From the NCBI GenBank assembly GCA_038206235.1, contig JBBRBB010000002.1, forward strand, positions 186,001-250,000: DNA of 64,000 nt, read 5' to 3'. The position numbers and the translations under genes are program-made. This document shows positions 9,046 to 18,072 of this stretch, in pieces. The notes below the pieces were generated by a model, which saw only the letters and a program-made list of their open reading frames with translations, had not been told where the DNA came from and ran no database searches. Position 1 is the stretch's first letter. Each line of letters starts with the position of its first letter. Origin of the DNA: JBBRBB01 sp038206235. GTDB lineage: Bacteria; Bacteroidota; Bacteroidia; Chitinophagales; Chitinophagaceae.

Positions 9046-10905
9046 ATGTGCGGCATAGCAGGAATATATAGTTTTAAAAATAACATTACGGCGCAAATTC
9101 CGTATATAAGCCGCTGCATAAAAACCATGCAACACCGTGGCCCGGATGCAGAGGGTATATGGCACAATAATGAAAATTATATTACTGCTTTTGTTCGTCT
9201 CGCCATAAGAGATTTAAGTGAACATGGCAATCAGCCTATGCACTCTCAATGTGGTAATTATTGTATCACTTTTAACGGTGAGATTTATAATTCTGATAAG
9301 TTTATTTCTCCTTTGAAAAAGAAGGGCGTTGAGTTTCGCTCTTCATCCGATACAGAAGTATTATTGTATTCGATAATTCATTTTGGAATTCGATATGTGC
9401 TCGATGAATTTGATGGCATGTTTGCTTTTGCTTTTTATGATAAACAAAAGGATGAGCTTATTCTTGCCCGTGACCGTCTTGGCATTAAGCCGCTTTATGT
9501 TGGTTTAGATACTGCAAACCATCTCGTATATAGCTCGCAATACGATCATGTTATTAATTTTGAAACTTTCAAAAATGAAGGGTTCGATTATAATGCAATA
9601 GGAACATGTCTGCAGTTAGGCTTTATGCCAGACAATGCAGGCGTTGTTTCTAAAACTTTTTTATTCCCGCATGGTTATTATGCAATAGTAAATCCCCGCG
9701 GATTTCAGAAATATCTGTACTATATCTATCATGCTAACGATAAAATTCAGTCTGGTGCTGCGATAAGCGAAGAAGTATTTAATTCATCAGTTCAAAGGCA
9801 ATTGGTAAGCGATGTGCCCGTAGGAACATATTTATCCGGCGGTGTAGATAGTTCATTGATTACCTTATGGTGTAATCAAACACAAAATATCACAGCATTT
9901 ACAATCGGTACAGATGATGAAGCAACTAATGAAAAAGATGATGCTATGTTTTTTGCAAATGAACATAATATCCCGCATCAGGTAAGTACAATTACAGAAG
10001 CAGATTTATTTCACGTGGTGAAAGACAATTTCGAGGCATATACAGAGCCTTTTGCTGACTTTTCATCTCTTCCTACTTTATTACTTTCTAAACATGCTTC
10101 CCAATTTGTAAAAGTGATTCTGAGCGGTGATGGGCCTGATGAGTTGTTTTGGGGTTACAACCGCAATGTAAAAGCCATGCAAACCGGTAAGAAATTTTTT
10201 GAGCCGAAACTATTATTACTTGCTGAAGCCGCCTTCTCTAAGATAAGCGGAACAAAACAACATGTAAATAAAAGAATGGTAGAGAGCAGTTCATTTGCCT
10301 TGTTCTATTACAAATCACTTTTCACCTTTGGCGGTGAAGCATGGATTGATAAAATATATGCACCCAAATGCAGCAACGCATTTTTCCTTGAGCAATTACA
10401 GCAATGGACTAAATATGATGATGAATCCTGCACTTATATGAATATTGTTCGTGAGCTTGAAATGAATATTCATTTGCAGAGAATATTATTAAAGGTTGAT
10501 AGGGCCAGCATGTATTACAGTCTCGAAGCACGTGTGCCTTATCTTGGCAATGATGTGCTGGATGCAAGCCTTTTTCTTTCAGCTAATGATTGTATCCATG
10601 ATAATATCGGAAAATATAATCTTAAAAATATTCTTGCCGAAAAAACAAAGGAGCAATATGCCTTCCGGCAAAAAAGAGGATTTCTTGTACCAATGAAAGA
10701 TTGGTTAAGAAAATCGTTGAGAAAAGATGTAGAAGAAAAATTAATGAATATGCCTGCTGAGCTTAGCTCAGCATTCAATAAAAATCAACTGCAAAAATTG
10801 CTGCACCAGCACATGACAGAAGAAAAAGATTTCAGTGGAATTATTTGGGCCTTGTATGCTCTTGTAAACTGGAATCATATACACCGCAACAAATATAAAA
10901 ATTAA
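9046..10905 (+). CDS. asnB: Asparagine synthase (glutamine-hydrolysing) of polysaccharide-locus type
   Basis: A 619-aa two-domain enzyme that transfers ammonia from glutamine to an ATP-activated carboxyl group. The class II amidotransferase domain starts with the required Cys2 (MCGIAGIYSF) and includes HRGPDAEGIW (about 30-39) and FNGEIYN. The synthetase domain has the PP-loop SGGVDSS at 264-270 and a SGDGPDELFWGY block near residues 363-374. Start and length fit the family exactly. AsnB-like genes are frequent inside Bacteroidota capsule loci, where they may amidate a sugar acid rather than make free asparagine. That role is inferred from position only. Tightly packed between two transferase genes (3 bp on each side). 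Confidence 0.93.
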   Translation: MCGIAGIYSFKNNITAQIPYISRCIKTMQHRGPDAEGIWHNNENYITAFVRLAIRDLSEHGNQPMHSQCGNYCITFNGEIYNSDKFISPLKKKGVEFRSSSDTEVLLYSIIHFGIRYVLDEFDGMFAFAFYDKQKDELILARDRLGIKPLYVGLDTANHLVYSSQYDHVINFETFKNEGFDYNAIGTCLQLGFMPDNAGVVSKTFLFPHGYYAIVNPRGFQKYLYYIYHANDKIQSGAAISEEVFNSSVQRQLVSDVPVGTYLSGGVDSSLITLWCNQTQNITAFTIGTDDEATNEKDDAMFFANEHNIPHQVSTITEADLFHVVKDNFEAYTEPFADFSSLPTLLLSKHASQFVKVILSGDGPDELFWGYNRNVKAMQTGKKFFEPKLLLLAEAAFSKISGTKQHVNKRMVESSSFALFYYKSLFTFGGEAWIDKIYAPKCSNAFFLEQLQQWTKYDDESCTYMNIVRELEMNIHLQRILLKVDRASMYYSLEARVPYLGNDVLDASLFLSANDCIHDNIGKYNLKNILAEKTKEQYAFRQKRGFLVPMKDWLRKSLRKDVEEKLMNMPAELSSAFNKNQLQKLLHQHMTEEKDFSGIIWALYALVNWNHIHRNKYKN

Positions 10906-10908
10906 GTT

Positions 10909-12057
10909 TTGCGTATTGCTATTGTTGTAAATGATTTCCCCGCTGTTAGTGAAACTTTTATAATAAATAAGGTTAAGCTGCTTGCTGAAAAAGGTAACGC
11001 GATTTATGTTTATTGCAGCAAACTAAACGAAGATCTTTGGAAAGAACATTTTATACAAACAAAAAATATAACTCCAATCCCAATTGGCAAAAAAACATCC
11101 CGGCAATATATTCTTACGCATCCGATTTTTTTATTGCGAAGGTTTACACGGAATAAAAAAGATTTATTTCAAAATTTTGTAGCACAGGCAATCAATCAAT
11201 CAAACCCAGATATTGTTCATGTTGAGTTTTCAGGGTTAGCAGCGAATCTCACAGGCGCTATTAAAAAAATAAAGGCGAAAAAGATTGTAAGCTGCCGCGG
11301 CTCAGCAGAAAAAGTAAAGCTGCATGCTTCTGAAGAAAGAAAACAAAAACTAACTTCCGTATTCAGTATGGTGGACGCAATACATTGTGTATCGCAGGAT
11401 ATGAAGCAAACGATTCTTCCATATTGCAATCAGGCCGGAAAAATTTTCGTAAATCATCCCGGCATTGACGTTGAGCTTTTTAAAAAAACCGTACCCCGGT
11501 CAAATAAAAACTTAATCCGGATTTTAAGTATCGGACGATTAACTTTTCAAAAGGGCTACCTCACCGGGTTGCTGGCCATCAATCGTTTAAAGGAAAGTAA
11601 TCCTAATTTTAAATGGGTGATAGTTGGTGATGGGCCGGAAAAGGAAGAAATAATATTTCACATTCACCAAATGCAATTGCAGCAGAATGTAATGCTGGCT
11701 GGTGTAAAATCAAGGGCAGAAATTTTAAACTTGTTGAATCAATCAGACATTTTCTTTTTGCCAAGTGTTTATGAAGGTATCGCAAATGCAGCCCTTGAGG
11801 CAATGAGCATGCAATTGCCGGTTGTGGCTACATACAGTGGCGGAATGGGAGAGGTTATAACTCATGAGATGAATGGATTTCTGGCTGATGTATATGACAG
11901 CAATACGTTGTTTCATCATTTATTTCACCTGGCGCATGATGAGGAATTAAGAAAAAAGATTGGCGAAGCTGCAAGGGAGAAAGTGGTAAATGAATTTACT
12001 CTTGAGAAACATGTGAAAAACTTTGAAGTACAATATCAAAATTTATTAAAGCGCTGA
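10909..12057 (+). CDS. Glycosyltransferase family 4 protein
   Basis: A 382-aa GT4 transferase. The start is a TTG at 10909, 3 bp after the asnB stop; it gives the expected first strand (RIAIVVNDFPAVSETFI). The donor-side half carries ILSIGRLTFQKGYLTGLLAI (about 202-221), WVIVGDGPEKEEI (about 236-248) and LPSVYEGIANAALEAMSMQL (about 284-303), including the E-x7-E motif. The N-terminal PAVSETFI segment is typical of the subgroup acting in exopolysaccharide loci (AmsD/EpsD-like). Confidence 0.87.
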   Translation: MRIAIVVNDFPAVSETFIINKVKLLAEKGNAIYVYCSKLNEDLWKEHFIQTKNITPIPIGKKTSRQYILTHPIFLLRRFTRNKKDLFQNFVAQAINQSNPDIVHVEFSGLAANLTGAIKKIKAKKIVSCRGSAEKVKLHASEERKQKLTSVFSMVDAIHCVSQDMKQTILPYCNQAGKIFVNHPGIDVELFKKTVPRSNKNLIRILSIGRLTFQKGYLTGLLAINRLKESNPNFKWVIVGDGPEKEEIIFHIHQMQLQQNVMLAGVKSRAEILNLLNQSDIFFLPSVYEGIANAALEAMSMQLPVVATYSGGMGEVITHEMNGFLADVYDSNTLFHHLFHLAHDEELRKKIGEAAREKVVNEFTLEKHVKNFEVQYQNLLKR

Positions 12058-12063
12058 TTTTAT

Positions 12064-13392
12064 TTGGTTTTCAAATTTATAAAATATACACAGCCTGCCT
12101 GGCAATTCAACATTACTCCAAAATCTTGCGGCCCGTTTGCATCATGCAGCATTACTGAAGAAAAATTAAATAATGAATGTGTTGATAATTCATATCAAAC
12201 TCAATCAGCAAAGCTCGCAGATACTGCATACAGCCTTTGGAACAAAGGCGAATTGTTGCAATCAACAGCCGAAGAACTAAAGCAATTAGAAAAGCTTCCC
12301 GAACCAACATTATATGATGAATATATTTTTGTACAAAAATACTGGGGAACTGCATGGGTGCTGTTTGCATTGCTGATACGGCTTATTACTTTTAAAAATA
12401 TTTTTAAAGAAATAAAAGCCTTCCGGGCATCAAGAAATATAAAACAGGTAAATGCTTATAACAACCCGGTTAAATATAAAGACTATGAGACCTTTGAATC
12501 ATCATTAATTAAATCCAATCCTTCGGTTGCAGTAATCATTCCCACATTAAACAGGTATCAATATTTAAAAGATGCATTACACGATTTAGAAAATCAGTCG
12601 TATAAAAATTTCATGGTAATAGTTGTTGATCAGTCAGAAGATTTCAACGGGAAATTTTACAATCAATTTTCACTTGACATACATGTATATTCACAGAAAG
12701 AAAAAAAATTATGGACTGCCCGCAACAGTGCTGTTAAACAAAGCAAAGAGGATTATCTTTTATTTTTTGATGACGATTCACGTGTTGCGCCCAATTGGAT
12801 TTATGAGCACCTGAAATGTATTGATTTCTTTACCGCAGATATTTCAGCCGGAGTTTCACTTGCAGAACAGGGGCAAAAAATTCCCGCCAATTACAGTTTC
12901 TTCAGGTGGGCAGATCAATTCGATTCCGGTAATGCAATGGTAAAGCGCACCGTATTTAAAAGCATAGGTTTGTTCGATGAGCAGTTCAACGGCATGCGCA
13001 TGGGGGATGGTGAATTTGGATTGCGTGCTTACATCAACGGGTTTAAAAGTATTTCTAATCCTAAAGCAAGCCGCATACATTTAAAAGCAGGTACAGGCGG
13101 CCTGCGGGAAATGGGTAGCTGGGATGGCTTTCGCCCAAAAAAGTGGTTTGCACCCAAACCCGTTCCAAGTGTTATTTATTTGTATAAAAAATATTTTCCA
13201 AAACATCTTTACAAGAATGCCATTCTTATCGGCATCATCTTATCAAATATTTTTTATAAACATAAGCGCAGCAGAAACATGCTGCTGTTAAGTGTTGCGC
13301 TTTCCATCATTAAATCACCCCTGCTCTATATTCAATATTGCAGGTCAAAAAAAATAGCGAATAAAATGTTGCAAAGCGCAGGAGCAATTTAG
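12064..13392 (+). CDS. Glycosyltransferase family 2 protein
   Basis: A 442-aa protein with a GT-A domain in its centre. VAVIIPTLNRYQYLKDALHD (about 155-174) is the GT2 opening strand, VIVVDQSEDF follows, and LLFFDDDSRVAPNW (about 232-245) carries the DxD motif. DEQFNGMRMGDGEFGLRAYI is the acceptor-side acidic region. About 150 residues precede the domain and are not recognised. The last 70 residues contain a hydrophobic stretch (ILIGIILSNIF and following) that may anchor it to the membrane. The TTG start at 12064 is the furthest upstream option; a later start is possible. Confidence 0.82.
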   Translation: MVFKFIKYTQPAWQFNITPKSCGPFASCSITEEKLNNECVDNSYQTQSAKLADTAYSLWNKGELLQSTAEELKQLEKLPEPTLYDEYIFVQKYWGTAWVLFALLIRLITFKNIFKEIKAFRASRNIKQVNAYNNPVKYKDYETFESSLIKSNPSVAVIIPTLNRYQYLKDALHDLENQSYKNFMVIVVDQSEDFNGKFYNQFSLDIHVYSQKEKKLWTARNSAVKQSKEDYLLFFDDDSRVAPNWIYEHLKCIDFFTADISAGVSLAEQGQKIPANYSFFRWADQFDSGNAMVKRTVFKSIGLFDEQFNGMRMGDGEFGLRAYINGFKSISNPKASRIHLKAGTGGLREMGSWDGFRPKKWFAPKPVPSVIYLYKKYFPKHLYKNAILIGIILSNIFYKHKRSRNMLLLSVALSIIKSPLLYIQYCRSKKIANKMLQSAGAI

Positions 13393-13424
13393 CAACTCTT
13401 AATTTGAAAATAAAAAATCAAACA

Positions 13425-14825
13425 ATGAAATATAAGAAAACAATATTGATGATGATTTTTTGTTACAGCATTCAATGTATTGCTCAGTCTCCAACTGCAC
13501 AAAATGAACTTCCCATTGGTGTGTTTGATTCTGGCACGGGCGGATTAACTGTGCTTCAGGCCATTTTAACATTAGATGCGTTCAATAATATAACAGGAGA
13601 GCCGGGCGCCGATGGAAAGTTAGATTTTGAAAATGAATTTTATCAATACTTAGCAGACCAGGCTAACATGCCTTATGGCAACTATGCAGCCGCTGGAAAA
13701 ACAGATTTGCTAAAAGAGCACATGATGAAGAATCTTCAATTTTTTATTGGAGAAAATTATGATAAGCATATCAGCGATAGTTGGATGCCGGCACAAAAGC
13801 CGCCCGTGAAAATGGTGGTGCTGGCATGTAATACTGCAACAGCTTATACATTAACTGATTTAAAACAATGGCTGCAGCAACAGCATTTAGCTGTGCCCTG
13901 CATTGGCGTAATTGATGCGGGTTCAAAAGCTGCTTTAATTTATTATGAGCACAATCCCGGCACCATTGGTGTTTTTGCAACAGCAGGCACGGTGACATCG
14001 GGCGGTTATCCACGGGCATTGCGAATGTTTGCTAAACAAAATCTGGTTGCAGATACATTAAGCATTATAAGTGAGGGTGGGGTAGGGCTGGCCGAAAGTA
14101 TTGACAGGGATTGGGATTATTTCAATGATACGCTCTCTGCTGCACGTCAATCATACAAAGGACCTTCATTGAAAAATAAAAGTTTACTGATTGATACATC
14201 ATTGCTTGCCGCTTATCATTTCAACACAACGCAAAACGAATTGCTTTGTGAGTACGATGAAAAAGGAAGTTGTCTCGATATGCAATTGAATGCTCCGTCT
14301 AATTATGTGCGCTATCATTTGGTGAGTATGCTTGAGCAAATGAAAGAACAGAATTATCATCAGCCATTAAGCACGTTGATATTGGGTTGCACACATTATC
14401 CATACATGAGAGACACTATTCAAGCCGTATTAAACGAATTGTACAATTTTCAGCAGAATGGAAATTATGTGTACAGGCAGGTGCTTGCGCCGCATGTAGA
14501 ATTAATTGATCCGGCGGTTGAAACTGCAAAACAGGCATGGCTTACTTTGCATAATGAACATTTGCAGGCAAACACCAAACATGAAAACGAAAATATGTTT
14601 TTGATAACGGTGCCCAACACACAGCTTAAAGAAGTAAAGTTGCAAACGAATGGAAGCTTCACTTATGAGTATAAATATGGTCGTGTGGCCGGCGCCGGCA
14701 AAAAGTATGTGCAAACGGAAATGTTCAGCACAAAGAATATTTCGGGTGCCACGTTCAATCGCTTTAAACAGGTATTGCCCGATGTATATACAGCGTTGCA
14801 AAAAGTGATACCGGGATTAAAATAA
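13425..14825 (+). CDS. Exported glutamate/aspartate racemase-like protein
   Basis: The protein has the two catalytic cysteine blocks of the glutamate racemase family: LACNTATAYTL (Cys about 135) and LILGCTHYPYM (Cys about 322). The opening IGVFDSGTGGLTVLQAI is a signature of MurI. However, it is about 466 aa instead of about 265, with inserts, and it begins with a signal-peptide-like sequence (MKYKKTILMMIFCYSIQCIA followed by QS). This predicts a periplasmic or surface location, unlike MurI, which supplies D-glutamate in the cytoplasm. The ATG at 13425 is preferred over the in-frame TTG at 13404 because it puts the signal sequence first. Both cysteines remain, so activity is plausible. Its place inside a glycan locus suggests a link to envelope assembly, but the substrate is unknown. 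Confidence 0.8.
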   Translation: MKYKKTILMMIFCYSIQCIAQSPTAQNELPIGVFDSGTGGLTVLQAILTLDAFNNITGEPGADGKLDFENEFYQYLADQANMPYGNYAAAGKTDLLKEHMMKNLQFFIGENYDKHISDSWMPAQKPPVKMVVLACNTATAYTLTDLKQWLQQQHLAVPCIGVIDAGSKAALIYYEHNPGTIGVFATAGTVTSGGYPRALRMFAKQNLVADTLSIISEGGVGLAESIDRDWDYFNDTLSAARQSYKGPSLKNKSLLIDTSLLAAYHFNTTQNELLCEYDEKGSCLDMQLNAPSNYVRYHLVSMLEQMKEQNYHQPLSTLILGCTHYPYMRDTIQAVLNELYNFQQNGNYVYRQVLAPHVELIDPAVETAKQAWLTLHNEHLQANTKHENENMFLITVPNTQLKEVKLQTNGSFTYEYKYGRVAGAGKKYVQTEMFSTKNISGATFNRFKQVLPDVYTALQKVIPGLK

Positions 14826-14903
14826 TCAACACTGGAGGAAAGAGAAAAGAGTTTAGAAGAGATATGAAAATGTCAGTAATAAAGAGTAAGCCGTAGTTGC
14901 GGT

Positions 14904-16088
14904 ATGAAAAAAGGATTCAGGTGCTTGGCAATAATTTCAGACTGCTTACATGTAAACTTGCCGGAAGGCAATAAGGGTACAGCAAATTATAGCCTCATGC
15001 GCCAGTTTCAGGCGCTTGCAGCTTATTTTAATGAAGTAATAATTTGTTGCCCCTTTGAGGAACCTAAATCCAACATTCATTACCAGCCATATACCAGGAA
15101 TAACATACGGTTTCTTCCGTCAAAAGTTGTGGGAGGAAATACACTAAAGAAAAAGATTGAAATTCTGCAGATGCTTCCCTCGTGGCTTCGTTTGTTTAAA
15201 CAGGCAAATCTTGCGTCTGACATAGTATATCTCCGCTTTCCGAATAACATAAGCGTGCCTGCTCTCTTTTATTTTAAATTGAAAAGGAAGAAAATGTTTG
15301 CCACTTATACCGCTCCGTGGGATAAAGATTCTTATACATCTGCATCTTATAATTTTCAAAGACTTCTTTTAAAAAAAATTTTCAATGGTCCGGTATGGGT
15401 TTATTCGAATGAAGAGACGAATTCAAAGCGAATAAAAAAAAGCTTTAGCCCAACTTATAGCTTTAATGACTGGCTGCAGGAATGTGAACAGGTTGCAAAC
15501 CGCATAAAAAAAATACACGAAAAAGGTTTGCAGCAATTAAAATTATTATCTGTAGGTGCTCTTGATAAAAGAAAAAATCATGACTACTTATTGAAATGTT
15601 GTGTGCAATTAAGGAAAATGAAAATTCCTTTTACGCTGTCAATTGCCGGCGCAGGCGAGATGATGGAAGAGTATAAAAGATTTATTAAAGAAAATGCACT
15701 CGGGCAACATATTTTTCTGAAAGGCTATCAATCTTATGATGAAATAAGACAACTGTTCAGGGAAAATGATTTTGTAATACAGCCTGTACTATCAGAAGGG
15801 TATGGCAAAGTACCGATAGAGGGATTTTTTCATGGGGCAATTCCCTTATTAAGTTCTGCCACATTACTCGCTGAAGAAATAACTCTCAATGGCAAACGCG
15901 GATTTATCTTCGATATAAAAAAACCAGAAGCCCTCACAGATATTCTTATAGATATTTATACCAAAGGCTCTTCAGCACATATAGCAACCCTTATCGAAAA
16001 TGGCAGAGAGTATGTGAAAAATCTTACTCTTGAAAAATGGGCGGAAGATTATTATAGAACCCTAATAACTTATTTTGACGAAGAATAA
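14904..16088 (+). CDS. Glycosyltransferase family 4 protein
   Basis: A 394-aa GT-B transferase. The donor-binding half contains LLSVGALDKRKNHDYLLKCC (about 215-234), LSIAGAGEMMEEYKRFI and VIQPVLSEGYGKVPIEGFFH (about 291-310), which matches the GT4 E-x7-E region with G-K in place of the common G-x. The N-terminal domain (FRCLAIISDCLHVNLPEGNK) is more divergent. Its 3' end overlaps the start of the polymerase-like gene by 14 bp. Confidence 0.8.
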   Translation: MKKGFRCLAIISDCLHVNLPEGNKGTANYSLMRQFQALAAYFNEVIICCPFEEPKSNIHYQPYTRNNIRFLPSKVVGGNTLKKKIEILQMLPSWLRLFKQANLASDIVYLRFPNNISVPALFYFKLKRKKMFATYTAPWDKDSYTSASYNFQRLLLKKIFNGPVWVYSNEETNSKRIKKSFSPTYSFNDWLQECEQVANRIKKIHEKGLQQLKLLSVGALDKRKNHDYLLKCCVQLRKMKIPFTLSIAGAGEMMEEYKRFIKENALGQHIFLKGYQSYDEIRQLFRENDFVIQPVLSEGYGKVPIEGFFHGAIPLLSSATLLAEEITLNGKRGFIFDIKKPEALTDILIDIYTKGSSAHIATLIENGREYVKNLTLEKWAEDYYRTLITYFDEE

Positions 16089-17403
16089 TACAGAAATTCC
16101 TTTTCTTGTTAAGTACGCAACAGCCCTGCTTATTGGCATTGGTGTTGGTTTTTATCTAATACCGGAGAGCGTGTTTACCAGCTTATATTTTCTATTTGGA
16201 ATGATAGTATTATTTTTTGCCTTTATGAACAATGTAAAAATTGTTTTTTCTTTAATGCCTTATCTTGTTTACTCTGAGATATATGTGCGCAGCCATACGT
16301 TTTTAGTTCCATATCTTTTTGTAGAATATATTTTGATTGGAGTTTTTTTATTATTGCTGCTAAGGCAGGCGCCTTTTCTTTTTTTTCACTCAAGAGCATT
16401 TATTTTTATCGTTTTTTTCGCCCTTGTAGAAATTATAAATTCTCTGCGAACCGAAGATCCCGAATATGCAAGAGTGCTTATTATAAACACAACCTTACTT
16501 GCCATTGCATCTGTATGGGCGTCTTCAAATATTCTTTCAAACAGACTTATTAATATTTTTCTTGCCAATGTTAAGTTTGCCGGTATTTATTTATGTGGTA
16601 TTATTTTAGTTGCACACTTTACCGGTAATATAAATTATAAGCTGGAATCAAGTGTGGAATCAACCAACCTGTTAGCTCCTGTGCAGATTAGTGGCTATTT
16701 GGGTGTTGTATGCGTTCTCTTCTTTCTGTCTTTAACAAACGATGATGAGAGGCCTAATATTTTTCTTAACGCGGGGTTGTTTTGTATTTCTCTTACATTG
16801 ATGATATTGAGCTTTTCAAGAGGAGGATTATATTTTGTAGCAATAATTATGGGGTTGTATTTTTTATTTAACTGGAAAAAGTCTGGCAACTTTTTATTTG
16901 CTCTTTTTCTTATTCCAATCGCGTACATTATTTATGATTATGTAGTGTCTGCTACCAATGGTTTAATAATTGAGCGCTATCAGGAACCGGGCACTTCGGG
17001 AAGAGATGAATTAATTAAGGCAGGTTTCAAGCTTTTTAAAGAAAATCCGTTTACAGGGGTGGGAACAGGAAATTTTCTCACTGAAGTTGCATCTCAGCAT
17101 TTATATCTTATGGAAGCCGGTGCTCATAATGAATTTGTGAGAGCTGCCGCAGAGCATGGCATTCTCGGACTATCAACTTACTTTATGTTTTACATTGTTT
17201 TATTCATTGGAATTTTAAAGCGTAAAAAAATACAGCGGGAATATGGAATTTATTTCCTGGTTCTTTTTTGCCTTATATTAGTGCATAATGCGCTAAAAAT
17301 TTCCATTCAACCTTTATTAATTATGCTCGCAATAGCAACCCCATCACCTGTTATCGTAAAAGAAAAAAAACGTGTATCATTTATGCCTCAGCAGGCAGTC
17401 TGA
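16075..17403 (+). CDS. O-antigen ligase/polymerase-like membrane protein (Wzy/WaaL family)
   Basis: A 442-aa integral membrane protein with about ten to twelve predicted hydrophobic segments spread over the whole length. Two blocks mark the O-antigen ligase/polymerase family: ILSFSRGGLYFVAIIMGLYF (about 243-262) and the periplasmic loop GTSGRDELIKAGFKLFKENP with FTGVGTGNFL and GAHNEFVRAAAEHGILGL (about 305-362). The catalytic arginine and histidine of the family fall in this region. It polymerises or attaches lipid-linked oligosaccharides on the outer side of the inner membrane. The start is TTG at 16075 and overlaps the previous gene. Polymerase versus ligase cannot be told apart by sequence alone. 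Confidence 0.85.
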   Translation: MTKNNTEIPFLVKYATALLIGIGVGFYLIPESVFTSLYFLFGMIVLFFAFMNNVKIVFSLMPYLVYSEIYVRSHTFLVPYLFVEYILIGVFLLLLLRQAPFLFFHSRAFIFIVFFALVEIINSLRTEDPEYARVLIINTTLLAIASVWASSNILSNRLINIFLANVKFAGIYLCGIILVAHFTGNINYKLESSVESTNLLAPVQISGYLGVVCVLFFLSLTNDDERPNIFLNAGLFCISLTLMILSFSRGGLYFVAIIMGLYFLFNWKKSGNFLFALFLIPIAYIIYDYVVSATNGLIIERYQEPGTSGRDELIKAGFKLFKENPFTGVGTGNFLTEVASQHLYLMEAGAHNEFVRAAAEHGILGLSTYFMFYIVLFIGILKRKKIQREYGIYFLVLFCLILVHNALKISIQPLLIMLAIATPSPVIVKEKKRVSFMPQQAV

Positions 17404-18016
17404 TTTAAGCAGCATTGCTTATTGCCAAAAGCTTTGCTTTCCCGATTCATTAACTGTTATTGCCGGTTCTAAATACACAATAAAGTCTTTGGAATGGTTT
17501 TTAAACGGCAGCCATAAGTTTCTATATCATGTTAAAAATAATAATGGATTGATTGCGGGATATATTGGTGGCTTTTCTCCGCAATATTATGGAGAAGGGT
17601 CAACAAGCGGCATGCTTCAATTTGCAATGTGGCAGGGCTTCCTCGGCGTTATTACTCACCCATGGATTTTATTTCAAAAAGAAATAATCGGTTTATATCC
17701 TCTTCTATCTAAAAATATTGTGAGAAAATTTTTAAAATCTGGTAAGCAAGTATCTTCTCCCGGAGACGAAAAAAAATTTGAAAAAAGGTTAGGCGTAGTC
17801 GCAATAGGTGTGCATCCTGAACACAGGGGCAAAGGTGTTTTTGAAATGTTGATGAATATATTTGAAACCGAAGCAAGACAAAGAGGTATAAGCAAATTAA
17901 TATTGTCAGTAAAAAAAGATAATGCAAGGGCAATAAATGCGTATAAAAAAATGAGGTGGGAGATTTCTGCAGAAAAAGATATTACGTACGAAATGATAAA
18001 AACGCTTACATTGTAA
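17372..18016 (+). CDS. GNAT family N-acetyltransferase
   Basis: A 214-aa acetyltransferase. The GNAT core is clear in the C-terminal half: GVVAIGVHPEHRGKGVFEML (about 145-164) holds the acetyl-CoA pyrophosphate loop (R-x-x-G-x-G), and ILSVKKDNARAINAYKKMRW (about 178-197) is the usual N-A-R-A-I-x-x-Y segment. The N-terminal SRQSDLSSIAYCQKLCFPDS is the first strand and helix. The GTG at 17372 overlaps the polymerase gene by 32 bp; it is needed to keep this N-terminal segment. Probably acetylates an amino sugar made by the aminotransferase encoded next (inference). Confidence 0.85.
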   Translation: MYHLCLSRQSDLSSIAYCQKLCFPDSLTVIAGSKYTIKSLEWFLNGSHKFLYHVKNNNGLIAGYIGGFSPQYYGEGSTSGMLQFAMWQGFLGVITHPWILFQKEIIGLYPLLSKNIVRKFLKSGKQVSSPGDEKKFEKRLGVVAIGVHPEHRGKGVFEMLMNIFETEARQRGISKLILSVKKDNARAINAYKKMRWEISAEKDITYEMIKTLTL

Positions 18017-18072
18017 AGCTTTTTTTAAAAAAATTATATCAGATTTATTAAAACGATTGACGAAGCAGTACC

